Shown piece after piece: positions 1-6,975 of a stretch of DNA of 8,831 nt. The translations under genes were made by a program, and so were the position numbers. Origin of the DNA: Rhodocyclaceae bacterium UBA1310 (GTDB lineage Bacteria; Pseudomonadota; Gammaproteobacteria; Burkholderiales; Rhodocyclaceae); the NCBI GenBank assembly GCA_002307175.1, contig DBTS01000036.1, positions 1 to 8,831 on the forward strand. Direction: 5' to 3'. The first letter of the stretch is position 1. Every line of letters begins with the position of its first letter. The notes below the pieces were generated by a model, which worked only from the letters and a program-made list of their open reading frames with translations, ran no database searches and was not told the origin of the DNA.

Positions 1-176
1 CCAGGATTCCGGCACCGGCTCTGTGCCGAGGCGGATCAGGCTTTACAGGCGACGGGAAAGGCCCGCCAGAAGGGCATCAGAGCGCATGCCCTAAGAATGC
101 CGCACACCTTGTACTTATGTATAAAACGGATGTTGTACTTGGTGTGGGTTACAGCGCGGATACAACTTGCTTCAAG
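1..176. other. Window edge, no gene seen
   Basis: I see no convincing gene here. It lies downstream of the pectate lyase stop codon. An inverted repeat AACTTG-CTT-CAAGTT (164-178) overlaps that stop, and GGGCAT/ATGCCC arms (73-92) could form a hairpin, but neither is followed by a T-run on the minus strand, so I do not call a terminator. The octamer TTGTACTT occurs twice, at 109-116 and 133-140. Confidence 0.5.
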
Positions 177-1502
177 TTACTGCGGGCCAGCCTGCGCTTT
201 TACGAGACTTGGGACATTGGCTGAAGCGTTTACAGTGTAGCTATAGCTTACAGGCGAATCCGTATAAGTCGTTCCTGTTTGGCTGGTGCCTGTTGTTGAA
301 TCGTAGGTATTGGCATACCCACTTGTGAATTTTTCGTAAAACGCGTAAGCATCCGTACTTGAATCCAGGCCCAGGTAGTTACTCTGGTTGGTCTTGTAAA
401 AATAATTTCCTTCGGAATAAATCACGCTCCCACTACCAATCTGCAGGGCACTGTACTGAGTCATTGAGTAGCCCGCAGTGTTATTCCCAGTGGGGGTTCC
501 CGTGTTGTCAAAGTAGTTATTGTATGCATGAACCCAGCCCCGGATTAATGGCCGACCTTTGATGTTTGGGCCAAACCAATTGTGGTGCATGGTTACGTGC
601 AGTACATTGCCACCGTTGGTATAGGAATCGGACGCGTTTGCGCCGATTACCATCGCCAGCCGCTCGTTGGCCAAATCCTGATACGTTCCAACCCAGTTCC
701 ATATTGGATCAGGGCTCATGTTGAGCCAGCTGTCCGAAAAGTAGAATTTACTATATGAAATGGTGACGTTATCAGATGCCAATGTCACACTCATCAAGTC
801 ATCACTCGTATCATAGAGTGTGCAGTGATCAATCCACGCATTGGTGACCCTACGCAGGGAAACCCCTTCGTAGTTAATCCCTACATTATCTGAAGTTCCA
901 TATACCTGGGTTGGTAATGCCTGCAAATAGGAAATTGTGCCGTGGAACGTGATGTTTTTGATGACAATATTCGTGATATTCGTTCCGGTAGAGAGAAGCT
1001 CTCCATCAAATTTCAACTGGATGTTTTCAAGCGTGGCCGCCCCACCACTTGCCCCTTCAATAGTAGTGTTGCTCCAGTCTGCTGTAGCAAATGTAAAGGT
1101 GGTTAGGCTGGATCCTCCGTCAATCGTGCCATTGATGATAATGTGGTGATCTTTGGCGTTAATTGCGGCAGTCAGTTCGGCCAGAGTGCTGACAGTGACA
1201 GCAGTAGCCGTGGAACCCGTTGCGCTCGCAAACCCACCGCTACCTGTCGATGTACCGGAATAGGTCAGTGAAGTTGCGCTTGCATTGGCTGCAGAGCTGG
1301 AAGACGAAGAGCTTGACGAGCTTGTCGTGGATGTAGACGAGGAGCTCGAAGACGATGATGCGCTTGAGGATAATGAGCTTGACGACAAAGATGTTGCTGT
1401 TGAGGATGTAGAAGACGTGTCAGATGAACTTGACCCTCCTCCACCGCACGCCGTAAGCAGGACCAAAACGAGAGTGAGAGGCAAAATGGATATGTTTTGC
1501 AT
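177..1502 (-). CDS. Surface lipoprotein pectate lyase, polysaccharide lyase family 1
   Basis: Predicted to cleave polygalacturonate by Ca2+-dependent beta-elimination outside the cell. Residues 1-19 are a lipoprotein signal with lipobox LTAC (Cys19), then CGGGG and a serine-rich linker to about residue 70. The catalytic part (about 80-441) shows PL1 right-handed beta-helix signatures: TIEG (147-150), WIDH (223-226) followed by a D-D pair and DNVTIS, HHNWFGP (306-312), GRPLIR (316-321) and VHAYNNYF (324-331). Total length of 441 residues is normal for PL1 plus a linker. The ATG gives a clean signal peptide, but I see no strong Shine-Dalgarno before it. Odd point: the PL1 R-x-P-x-x-R motif appears as G-R-P-L-I-R, with an Arg one residue later than usual. 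The fold assignment is firm; the exact substrate (polygalacturonate or methylated pectin) is inferred. It is probably monocistronic, with three palindromes upstream. Confidence 0.9.
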   Translation of the reverse strand: MQNISILPLTLVLVLLTACGGGGSSSSDTSSTSSTATSLSSSSLSSSASSSSSSSSTSTTSSSSSSSSSSAANASATSLTYSGTSTGSGGFASATGSTATAVTVSTLAELTAAINAKDHHIIINGTIDGGSSLTTFTFATADWSNTTIEGASGGAATLENIQLKFDGELLSTGTNITNIVIKNITFHGTISYLQALPTQVYGTSDNVGINYEGVSLRRVTNAWIDHCTLYDTSDDLMSVTLASDNVTISYSKFYFSDSWLNMSPDPIWNWVGTYQDLANERLAMVIGANASDSYTNGGNVLHVTMHHNWFGPNIKGRPLIRGWVHAYNNYFDNTGTPTGNNTAGYSMTQYSALQIGSGSVIYSEGNYFYKTNQSNYLGLDSSTDAYAFYEKFTSGYANTYDSTTGTSQTGTTYTDSPVSYSYTVNASANVPSLVKAQAGPQ

Positions 1503-1548
1503 GGGTATCGTAGTTTCAGGGGGTAATTGATTTAAGCTTGGTGTGACA

Positions 1549-1605
1549 GTTTACGGGTAAACGCGTACAGCCTTTAGGGCTTACATGTAAAAAATTTACC
1601 GGTAA
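1549..1605. promoter_or_regulatory. Three TTACNNGTAA palindromes upstream of pectate lyase (putative operators)
   Basis: Seen directly: TTAC-GG-GTAA at 1551-1560 (extending to GTTTAC-GG-GTAAAC at 1549-1562), TTAC-AT-GTAA at 1581-1590 and TTAC-CG-GTAA at 1596-1605. Start-to-start spacing is 30 and 15 bases. They lie about 49 to 103 bases before the lyase ATG, where a regulator would act. I did not find this decamer elsewhere in the window. Short palindromes with a CG-type centre resemble LacI-family operators, but the regulator identity is inference. Confidence 0.55.
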
Positions 1606-1805
1606 CAAAGTGAAAACTTCGGCTTATTTCGCCGAAAAAGGTATTCGCACTTCCTAACCTTGAGCTACCCATGCTTTGACCGGTTTGCTGTGATGCCCCC
1701 CACAATCGCCCCCCCTCATGCAGTTGCGCTCCGCTTCGGTCGTCGTGATCAGCTTCCGGCAGGACTTCCACCCGCAGGAGCCTGCCCATGTTGAGCGCAC
1801 GAAAT

Positions 1806-1833
1806 AAAAAGCGCCTTTGATCGGGCGCTTTTT
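1806..1833 (-). terminator. Rho-independent terminator of the ABC transporter operon
   Basis: A perfect inverted repeat AAAAAGCGCC / GGCGCTTTTT with an 8-base loop. On the minus strand the GC stem is followed by a T-run, 120 bases after the permease-ATPase stop codon. The A and T flanks are symmetrical, so it could also stop plus-strand transcription. It separates the transporter from the pectate lyase gene. Confidence 0.8.
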
Positions 1834-1953
1834 GTTTGTGCTTGTCAGTGTCTGTCGTAGCGATATTTTTGTTATTGAACATTCATATCGCAGTTGTACA
1901 ACCGCGCAATCCGTCTCTCTGCACTCTTCGCCTGTCTGAATCTGTTCGGGCTT

Positions 1954-3825
1954 TCAGGCATCAGCCTGCACAGCCTCGTGAGCATCACACAAAGATTCAG
2001 CTGCCTGGGGATCTGCCGCACCGACAATCGGCCAGACCTCGCATTCACCCGCTTCGAGCGTAAGGCCATAACATCTGCCTGGCTGCAAATCTGCATCAGA
2101 CGCGGAGCGCGCGAGCAAGACTTCGCCTTCCAGCGAAAAGCTTGCGAGCATTTCACCGTGCCGGGGCATGAACCCCAGAAATTCAGCGCGACGGGTGCCC
2201 TCTGCATCCAGCTGTATGGCATCAAACGGCAAACGCCACATCACGCGGGCATGCGCTGCAAAGTTGCCTTTCATTGCCAGCCCGGCGTTAGTATGGAGTA
2301 CGCTGGCACCATCCACGCTTCCCTCACCCACATTGTCCAGCCCCAGCAACTTCGCCACCTTCAGTGAGGCCGGGTAGCGGAATAGCCATTGCACCGGCCC
2401 GCTCTGCAGGCAACGCCCTTCGTCCAGCACCATGATCTCGTCGGCCAGCAGGGCCGCTTCATCCGGATCGTGGGTGACCAGCAGGGTGACGCAATCAATT
2501 TCCCCCTGCAGTTTGCGCAGGGCCTGCACGAGATCCCGCCGCCGTGGCGTATCGAGTGCCGAGAATGGTTCATCGAGCAGCAGCAGGCAGGCTCTGCAGG
2601 AGAGCGCCCGTGCCAGGGCGACACGCTGGCGCTGGCCGAGGGACAGCTGTGCCGGCAGGCGATTTTTCAGCTCACACAACCCCAGATGCGCCAGCCAGTG
2701 TGCCGCCGCAGCCGGATCGGCAAATGGCGATAGTGCCAGTTGCGCAGCCACGTCCAGATGCGGAAACAGACCGTAATCCTGCGGCACCCAGGCGATGCCG
2801 CGCTGCTCCAGCGGTACGCTGGAAAGATCTTCGCCGCCCAGTACGACGGTGGCGTGAGAGGCGCTTTCTGTGCCGCTGATCAGGCGCAGGCTCAGCGACT
2901 TGCCCGAACCCGACGCACCAAGAATCGCCAGCCGGTGCGACTGCGTGTGCCAGCGCAGATGCAGATCAAATTCCCCCCGACGGGCCGAGAGTGCCAGCAT
3001 CAGATCATGCCTGCCCTCAGGTGCAACAGGAGAGGGCAAGGAACGGGCAGGAAAGGCTGGCAGGATCGACAGACGCAGGGAACCACGCCAACCCGCCAGC
3101 AGGGAAATCAGCAGCGCCACGGCCAGCGTAGGGGCCAGCAAGGGCAACATGGCTGGCAACCCCAGACTACCAAAGGCAACGTAGGTGTAGACCGGCAGGG
3201 AATACGGGTGATAGGCCACCATCACGGTGGCCCCGAACTCACCAAAGGCACGCAGCCAGCTCAGCAACAAGCCGGCGCGGATACTCGGCCATGCCAGTGG
3301 CAGCACGATGCGGAAAAACCGCTGCCACGGCCCCAGCCCAAGCGTGGCGGCCACCCTCTCGTGGCTGCAATCCACCTCGGCAAATGCACTGCGCGCGGCA
3401 ATGATCAGAAATGGCGCAGCAACAAAGATCTCGGCCAGCACGATGCCCGCAAAGCTATCTGTCAATTGCGCATCCAGCACATGCCCAACCAAGCCATACG
3501 GCCCGAACATGAAGAGCAGCAGCACGCCACTGGTCAGCGGCGGCAGTGCCAGCGGCAACTGCACAACAAAGCCCAGCCAGGCCATCCCACGCGTGTTGTG
3601 GCGCGCCAGGTAGTAGCCAAGGGGGATTCCACCCAGGGCAATAAACACACAGGCTACGGTGGAACTGGCTGCGGAAATGCCGATTGCCGAGAATACTGTA
3701 TAAATATCCAGTACACGCCAATCAGTGCCGCGCAGTTGCCCCAGCACACTCAGGAACGGGGCACACAGATAAAGGGCCAGCAAGGCTGCCAGCCCTTTCA
3801 GAACGCCCATGGAACGGGATTTCAT
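1954..3825 (-). CDS. Fused ABC transporter permease and ATPase, molybdate/tungstate type
   Basis: One 623-residue chain that would supply both the membrane channel and the ATPase for oxyanion import. Residues 1-250 are a ModB/WtpB-like permease with several hydrophobic segments and an EAA-type loop (AATLGLGPWQRFF near 159-171). Residues about 272-480 are the ABC ATPase: Walker A GASGSGKS (303-310), Q-loop Gln349, signature LSLGQ (394-398, replacing the usual LSGGQ), Walker B with Asp418-Glu419, D-loop SALD (422-425) and His452. The tail (about 490-600) fits a small TOBE-like domain of the ModC kind. The ATG overlaps the stop of the binding-protein gene in ATGA and lacks a good Shine-Dalgarno site, so translation is probably coupled. 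No frameshift or stop separates the halves, so the fusion is real. Substrate is inferred from the partner protein and the ModE-like site; a related oxyanion remains possible. Confidence 0.88.
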   Translation of the reverse strand: MKSRSMGVLKGLAALLALYLCAPFLSVLGQLRGTDWRVLDIYTVFSAIGISAASSTVACVFIALGGIPLGYYLARHNTRGMAWLGFVVQLPLALPPLTSGVLLLFMFGPYGLVGHVLDAQLTDSFAGIVLAEIFVAAPFLIIAARSAFAEVDCSHERVAATLGLGPWQRFFRIVLPLAWPSIRAGLLLSWLRAFGEFGATVMVAYHPYSLPVYTYVAFGSLGLPAMLPLLAPTLAVALLISLLAGWRGSLRLSILPAFPARSLPSPVAPEGRHDLMLALSARRGEFDLHLRWHTQSHRLAILGASGSGKSLSLRLISGTESASHATVVLGGEDLSSVPLEQRGIAWVPQDYGLFPHLDVAAQLALSPFADPAAAAHWLAHLGLCELKNRLPAQLSLGQRQRVALARALSCRACLLLLDEPFSALDTPRRRDLVQALRKLQGEIDCVTLLVTHDPDEAALLADEIMVLDEGRCLQSGPVQWLFRYPASLKVAKLLGLDNVGEGSVDGASVLHTNAGLAMKGNFAAHARVMWRLPFDAIQLDAEGTRRAEFLGFMPRHGEMLASFSLEGEVLLARSASDADLQPGRCYGLTLEAGECEVWPIVGAADPQAAESLCDAHEAVQADA

Positions 3826-4691
3826 TGATGCCCGGCAGGCAGAACCTTGCTCACATCCGCCGGCAGATTACCCTTGATCGAAGGCTTCACGACATCCACG
3901 CCATGCGCCTTGAGCTGCTCGATCCCGGCCGGGCTCATGAGGAACTGCACGAACTTCAAGGCCGCTTCACGATGCGGTGCATCGTTGAGGACGGTGATCG
4001 TGTAATCGGCCTTGACCTGCAATTCCGGCGGCAGATTGATCGCGGGAATCTTCAGATCCGAGGTTTCCGTGGAATAGAAGAAACCGATATCCAGTTGCCC
4101 TGATTGCAGGCGCCCCACCAGCGTTTCTTCAGGCAGAACCTGTTCCGGGTTGGTCGGCGAGCCCAGTGTGCGTTCGAGCAGATCGGGCTGCTGATAGAGC
4201 TTGGCAGCAGCAGTGACGAGATCCACGGTGAATTTGCCCTTCGGGTCCAGCGTCGGATCGGTGCGCCCGATATGCACACCCGGCTGCTGCAGCACCTTGT
4301 CCCAGCGCATGGTCTTGAGCAGCGGCGCAAACTTGCTCTTGGCGTTATAGCCAATCTGCACAGGAGACTGGGCAAACACCACGTAGCCCTGCACCCAATC
4401 CCCATTCTCCTTGCCCATCAGGGAATCATTGACCTTCGGCGACGCACTGATGAACACATCGGCGCGGCGCAATTTCCCCTTGATCTCATTGGCCAGCTTG
4501 TTGGAGCCGCCCGCATAGCCCGCAAACTGCACCCCCGTGGCCTTCTGAAAAGCCGGGCCTACGCCCGTTTCCATCAGATGCACAAGCGAACCGGCATACA
4601 TCACATCCACCTTCTGATCTTCGGCACTTGCAGCCAAGGAAACCAGCGACAGACCAAGCCCCAGCAAACAGCCCAATACACTTTTCTTCAC
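3822..4691 (-). CDS. Periplasmic molybdate/tungstate-binding protein, ModA/WtpA-like
   Basis: Predicted periplasmic receptor that delivers an oxyanion to the fused permease-ATPase. I chose the GTG start (4691-4689): an AAGGGA Shine-Dalgarno site lies 6 bases before it, and the product, 289 residues, begins with a clean signal peptide (MKKSVLGCLLGLGLSLVSLAASA, split as residues 1-10 and 11-23; predicted cut after ASA at residue 23). An in-frame ATG at 4784 would put 31 basic, uncharacteristic residues ahead of the signal peptide. Mature-protein landmarks are AGSL (33-36), GGSN (61-64) and DVFISAS (78-84), matching the serine-bearing anion-binding loops of the ModA/WtpA class of binding proteins. 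Molybdate and tungstate cannot be told apart from sequence. The gene is first in the operon and its stop overlaps the next start. Confidence 0.85.
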   Translation of the reverse strand: MKKSVLGCLLGLGLSLVSLAASAEDQKVDVMYAGSLVHLMETGVGPAFQKATGVQFAGYAGGSNKLANEIKGKLRRADVFISASPKVNDSLMGKENGDWVQGYVVFAQSPVQIGYNAKSKFAPLLKTMRWDKVLQQPGVHIGRTDPTLDPKGKFTVDLVTAAAKLYQQPDLLERTLGSPTNPEQVLPEETLVGRLQSGQLDIGFFYSTETSDLKIPAINLPPELQVKADYTITVLNDAPHREAALKFVQFLMSPAGIEQLKAHGVDVVKPSIKGNLPADVSKVLPAGHQ

Positions 4692-4696
4692 AGCAC

Positions 4697-4731
4697 TTCC
4701 CTTTGCACGAAAACGAGTCATTGAAAGGAAA
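4697..4731 (-). promoter_or_regulatory. Hairpin masking the Shine-Dalgarno site of the binding-protein gene
   Basis: In the minus-strand transcript TTTCCTTT (4731-4724) can pair over eight positions, one of them G-T, with AAAGGGAA (4704-4697), which contains the Shine-Dalgarno bases of the GTG start at 4691. The loop is 19 bases. Pairing is read directly; a role in translational control is inference. Confidence 0.45.
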
Positions 4732-4818
4732 CTGCCGGAGCCGCGCCGTAGTACCCTCACCACAGCGGCAGAAATGGAAGACAAGAAAATGAATGCCTGG
4801 ACAGCAGCTTCTGGCGAA

Positions 4819-4858
4819 CTGCCAAAACAGAACCCGGAACCGCAATTCGTTCTGGCAG
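4819..4858 (-). promoter_or_regulatory. Hairpin at the 5' end of the transporter leader
   Basis: Nested complementary arms: CTGCCA (4819-4824) with TGGCAG (4853-4858), and CAGAAC (4828-4833) with GTTCTG (4849-4854), two overlapping pairings. The structure begins about where transcription should start below the -10 hexamer at 4868-4863. It could be a 5' stabilising hairpin, part of a structured leader, or an operator. I do not recognise it as a known riboswitch. Confidence 0.4.
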
Positions 4859-4861
4859 CAG

Positions 4862-4885
4862 TATTATATACTTTAGTTTATATCG
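4862..4885 (-). promoter_or_regulatory. Promoter -10 with overlapping ModE-like box
   Basis: Minus strand: a half-site CGATATAA (4885-4878), then ACTAAAG, then TATATAATA (4870-4862). Compared by eye with the E. coli modA operator as I remember it (CGTTATAT, 8 bases, ACATAACG), the conserved CG, TATA and TA-ATAA positions line up at the same total length of 24. The right half-site is weaker, lacking the final CG. A perfect -10 hexamer TATAAT (4868-4863) sits inside the box, so a bound repressor would block RNA polymerase; the -35 is poor. It lies about 170 bases before the binding-protein GTG. Molybdate-loaded ModE repression is known for modABC in E. coli; its use here is inference, and no modE gene is in the window. 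Confidence 0.5.
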
Positions 4886-5102
4886 AGACATAGCCAAAAA
4901 CAGCCAGCGGATGCCGCAAACCCGCCAGATTCAATGCTTTCCGGCAACCAGGCAAGGTTTCTACGCAGACAGAACGGGGCAAATATGACGCTCTCGAAAA
5001 ATCAGCAGCAGCCTGCCCACCAAGCAAAAAACTTCCGCCCCCGCACAGCGCCTTGACCTTGAATCTGCGCGGAAATGCGAACCCCTCTCCTTCCCTGCCG
5101 GC

Positions 5103-5138
5103 AAAAAAAGGCAAGGCCGGAAAAACCTCCGGCCTTGC
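5103..5138 (-). terminator. Rho-independent terminator after the esterase gene
   Basis: A perfect 10-base stem GCAAGGCCGG / CCGGCCTTGC (5111-5120 and 5129-5138) with an 8-base loop, followed on the minus strand by seven T (5109-5103). It begins 7 bases after the esterase TAG, so the transporter downstream needs its own promoter. Confidence 0.92.
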
Positions 5139-5145
5139 GCGAACC

Positions 5146-6975
5146 CTACTGCGAAACCTTGCCAGCCACTTTCACGCCATACAGCGCTAGCGACTTGCCC
5201 GCTGTGCCCGCTGTGTTCCACGGATAGATGCGAAGGTAGACCGTGCTCCCCTTGGCCACCTGAAGCGCCAGACCGGTATATTCGACATAGGTCATGACGT
5301 CTTTGGTCGAAGTAAGGGAAGAAGCGTTCAGACGCGTCCAGCTCGTCTGATCCAGCGAGTACTCTATGTCAGCCTGAATTGTGGAGCCCCCGCTGCTCGC
5401 GTAATACATTGAGATGGTACTGACACTCATGGCCCCGGTTGGCGTCGTGGCAAACTGCAGATAGCGGGTACTGTCGTGCGAGGTCCAGGTGTCTGCCGTA
5501 TAGCGTGCCACGGTTGTATCCTGCCCATTGACGGCGAGAACCTTGGATGTCGTGGCTGTGAGGTTGTTGGGCACGGCATCCGCTGCTGTCAGCAGGCCAT
5601 CCGTCACTGCAGCCACTGCCGTTCCAGCGGTAAACCACGTTGCCGTTGAATCCACCCCACTCCCTGCAGAAACCCCGGTGCCAGACACCGCCACTGTTCC
5701 GACGCTGACGCCCGCCAGGGCAAACGTGATGCTCCCGCTGTAATCAATCACGGCGCTGGGCGTAAAGCGCACATAGACAGTCTTGGTAAAGGCACTGTTA
5801 GTGTAGTCCAGACTTAGCGACTGGCTCCAGGTCGTCTGGTCGGTTGAAAGCTCAAAATTCGTTGCCGGTGATGTCACCGTTACCGAACCTGCCGCCGGGC
5901 TCAGATCAAACGCCGACACGGTAATGCTCTTGACCGAGGCTACGCCAACGTAACGGGTACTCCATGCCAAGGTACTTGGACTGGCAATCAGCGAGGTAAC
6001 GGGCACCATGTAACTATTCAGGAGACCCAGAGTCGCCATGCCCTCTGTAGCTTTCTTGGCAATCAGATTGGCAAACAGAACCTGCGGGTGCGTACTATCG
6101 GCGGAGATATAGAGGTTGGCGGTCGCCGCAGCATCACCATAACTCTCGACAATGGTTTTCGTCTCTGCAGTAAGATCAACCAGAGGCACACCGTACTTTG
6201 CCGCCACCGCCTTCATCGCGGCTGGATAATCTCCCCGCGCTACCGTCTCCGTTCCCTTGATGCCCACGTTATGCTGCCCTTCCGCGGTGATCGTAGTGCC
6301 GCTGAAGTACTTGCGCACCATCGGCGTCATGAGGATCGGATAGGCACCTTTCGCCTGGATCTCCGTAACATAGCGCTTGAGGAACTGATAATAGGAATGT
6401 TCGGCTTTGTCGACGCTGCTATCAACCGCATCAGCCGCACCGATACAGGCCTCACCGTCCCCAGAGCCATCACTGCAGTACGCATAAGTACCGTAAGTGG
6501 CATAATCGGCACCGTACTTCTGGTCGTTATGGGCAAACTGAATGATGACGTAATCGCCAGCCTTGATCTGCGGCAGAATGGCAGGCCAACGGGTGCTTTC
6601 ATAGTAAAAACTGCGCGAACTGCGGCCTCCCAACGCCCAATTTTTGACCGTCACGCCAGAATTGAAGAACTGCGGCATCGCCTCCCCCCACCCCATCTGC
6701 GGGCGCCTGTCCTCGGTATAGGCTGTCATCGTCGAGTCCCCAAGCATGTGAATCGTCACTGCTGCCAGCGCAGATGAGCTTGATGCCGACGACTGGGAAG
6801 ATGACGATTGAGAAGATTGAGCAGACGAAGCCTGGGATGCACTCGATGAAACGCTCGAATTGCTCGCCGCCGCTGTCGTCGCATTATCTCCCCCACCGTC
6901 GCTCCCTCCACCACAAGCAGCCAGGAACAGGCTGACGAGCATTGCTGCGCTCATCCCTACCAATTTCTTTATCAT
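5146..6975 (-). CDS. Surface lipoprotein acetylesterase (CE12-like SGNH hydrolase) with C-terminal beta-rich modules
   Basis: Predicted to remove acetyl groups from pectin or rhamnogalacturonan at the cell surface. Residues 1-21 are a lipoprotein signal with lipobox LAAC (Cys21), then a Gly/Ser/Ala/Gln-rich linker to about 70. The SGNH core (about 73-318) has GDST (79-82, nucleophile Ser81), GGRSSRSF (116-123), AHNDQ (148-152) and D-S-T-H (293-296, catalytic Asp and His), the CE12 rhamnogalacturonan acetylesterase pattern. Cys166 and Cys177 could form a disulphide. Residues about 325-435 look like an Ig-like beta-sandwich ending in VAVSGTG, and 440-609 like a second beta-sandwich, possibly carbohydrate-binding, with Trp and Tyr residues. 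The ATG has a strong AAAGGAG site 8 bases upstream (6984-6990). It is monocistronic, closed by its own terminator. Catalytic class is firm; exact glycan and the function of the two tail modules are inferred. Confidence 0.87.
   Translation of the reverse strand: MIKKLVGMSAAMLVSLFLAACGGGSDGGGDNATTAAASNSSVSSSASQASSAQSSQSSSSQSSASSSSALAAVTIHMLGDSTMTAYTEDRRPQMGWGEAMPQFFNSGVTVKNWALGGRSSRSFYYESTRWPAILPQIKAGDYVIIQFAHNDQKYGADYATYGTYAYCSDGSGDGEACIGAADAVDSSVDKAEHSYYQFLKRYVTEIQAKGAYPILMTPMVRKYFSGTTITAEGQHNVGIKGTETVARGDYPAAMKAVAAKYGVPLVDLTAETKTIVESYGDAAATANLYISADSTHPQVLFANLIAKKATEGMATLGLLNSYMVPVTSLIASPSTLAWSTRYVGVASVKSITVSAFDLSPAAGSVTVTSPATNFELSTDQTTWSQSLSLDYTNSAFTKTVYVRFTPSAVIDYSGSITFALAGVSVGTVAVSGTGVSAGSGVDSTATWFTAGTAVAAVTDGLLTAADAVPNNLTATTSKVLAVNGQDTTVARYTADTWTSHDSTRYLQFATTPTGAMSVSTISMYYASSGGSTIQADIEYSLDQTSWTRLNASSLTSTKDVMTYVEYTGLALQVAKGSTVYLRIYPWNTAGTAGKSLALYGVKVAGKVSQ

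Larger units (their letters stand above)
1503..1953. other. Intergenic region between the ABC transporter and pectate lyase
   Basis: No supported gene. From right to left it holds the 3' untranslated stretch of the transporter operon, its terminator (1806-1833), a GC-rich stretch with two C-runs near 1696 and 1709, a hairpin TTCGGC-N7-GCCGAA (1618-1636), and the palindrome cluster upstream of pectate lyase (1549-1605). A 10-base palindrome GTTGTACAAC sits at 1893-1902. A 102-codon open frame on the minus strand (1574-1882) crosses both the terminator and the palindromes and has no family signature, so I treat it as chance. I could not pick a convincing -35/-10 pair for the lyase. Confidence 0.6.
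4692..5102. other. Regulatory gap upstream of the oxyanion transporter
   Basis: No gene is supported. On the minus strand the proximal part (4692-4885) carries the promoter, ModE-like box and hairpin-rich leader described separately. The distal part (about 4886-5102) is GC-rich DNA running to the esterase terminator; open frames across it (for example 4878-5114 and 4961-5221, minus) have no recognisable features and overlap the terminator or the esterase gene, so they are left out. Confidence 0.6.

Noticed and set aside
1270..1440. Low-complexity plus-strand repeat
   Set aside because: It is simply the reverse complement of the serine-rich linker codons of the pectate lyase.
1690..1716. C-runs as phase-variable tracts
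   Set aside because: Runs of only six or seven bases, in non-coding DNA, with no nearby gene start they could switch.
1574..1882. A 102-codon minus-strand frame between transporter and lyase
   Set aside because: It crosses the rho-independent terminator and the palindrome cluster and resembles no family.
2740..3828. A 362-codon plus-strand frame opposite the permease-ATPase
   Set aside because: It is antisense to a gene with intact ABC motifs, is rich in Gln, Arg and Pro as expected of a GC-rich shadow frame, and has no domain.
4692..4784. Longer N-terminus of the binding protein from the ATG at 4784
   Set aside because: It would place 31 basic residues before a normal signal peptide; the GTG at 4691 has a good Shine-Dalgarno site.
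4692..4858. Known Moco riboswitch in the transporter leader
   Set aside because: I could not match the conserved parts of that motif; only general hairpins are visible, so it is not named.
6088..6777. A 229-codon plus-strand frame opposite the esterase
   Set aside because: It overlaps the SGNH catalytic core on the other strand and has no family features.
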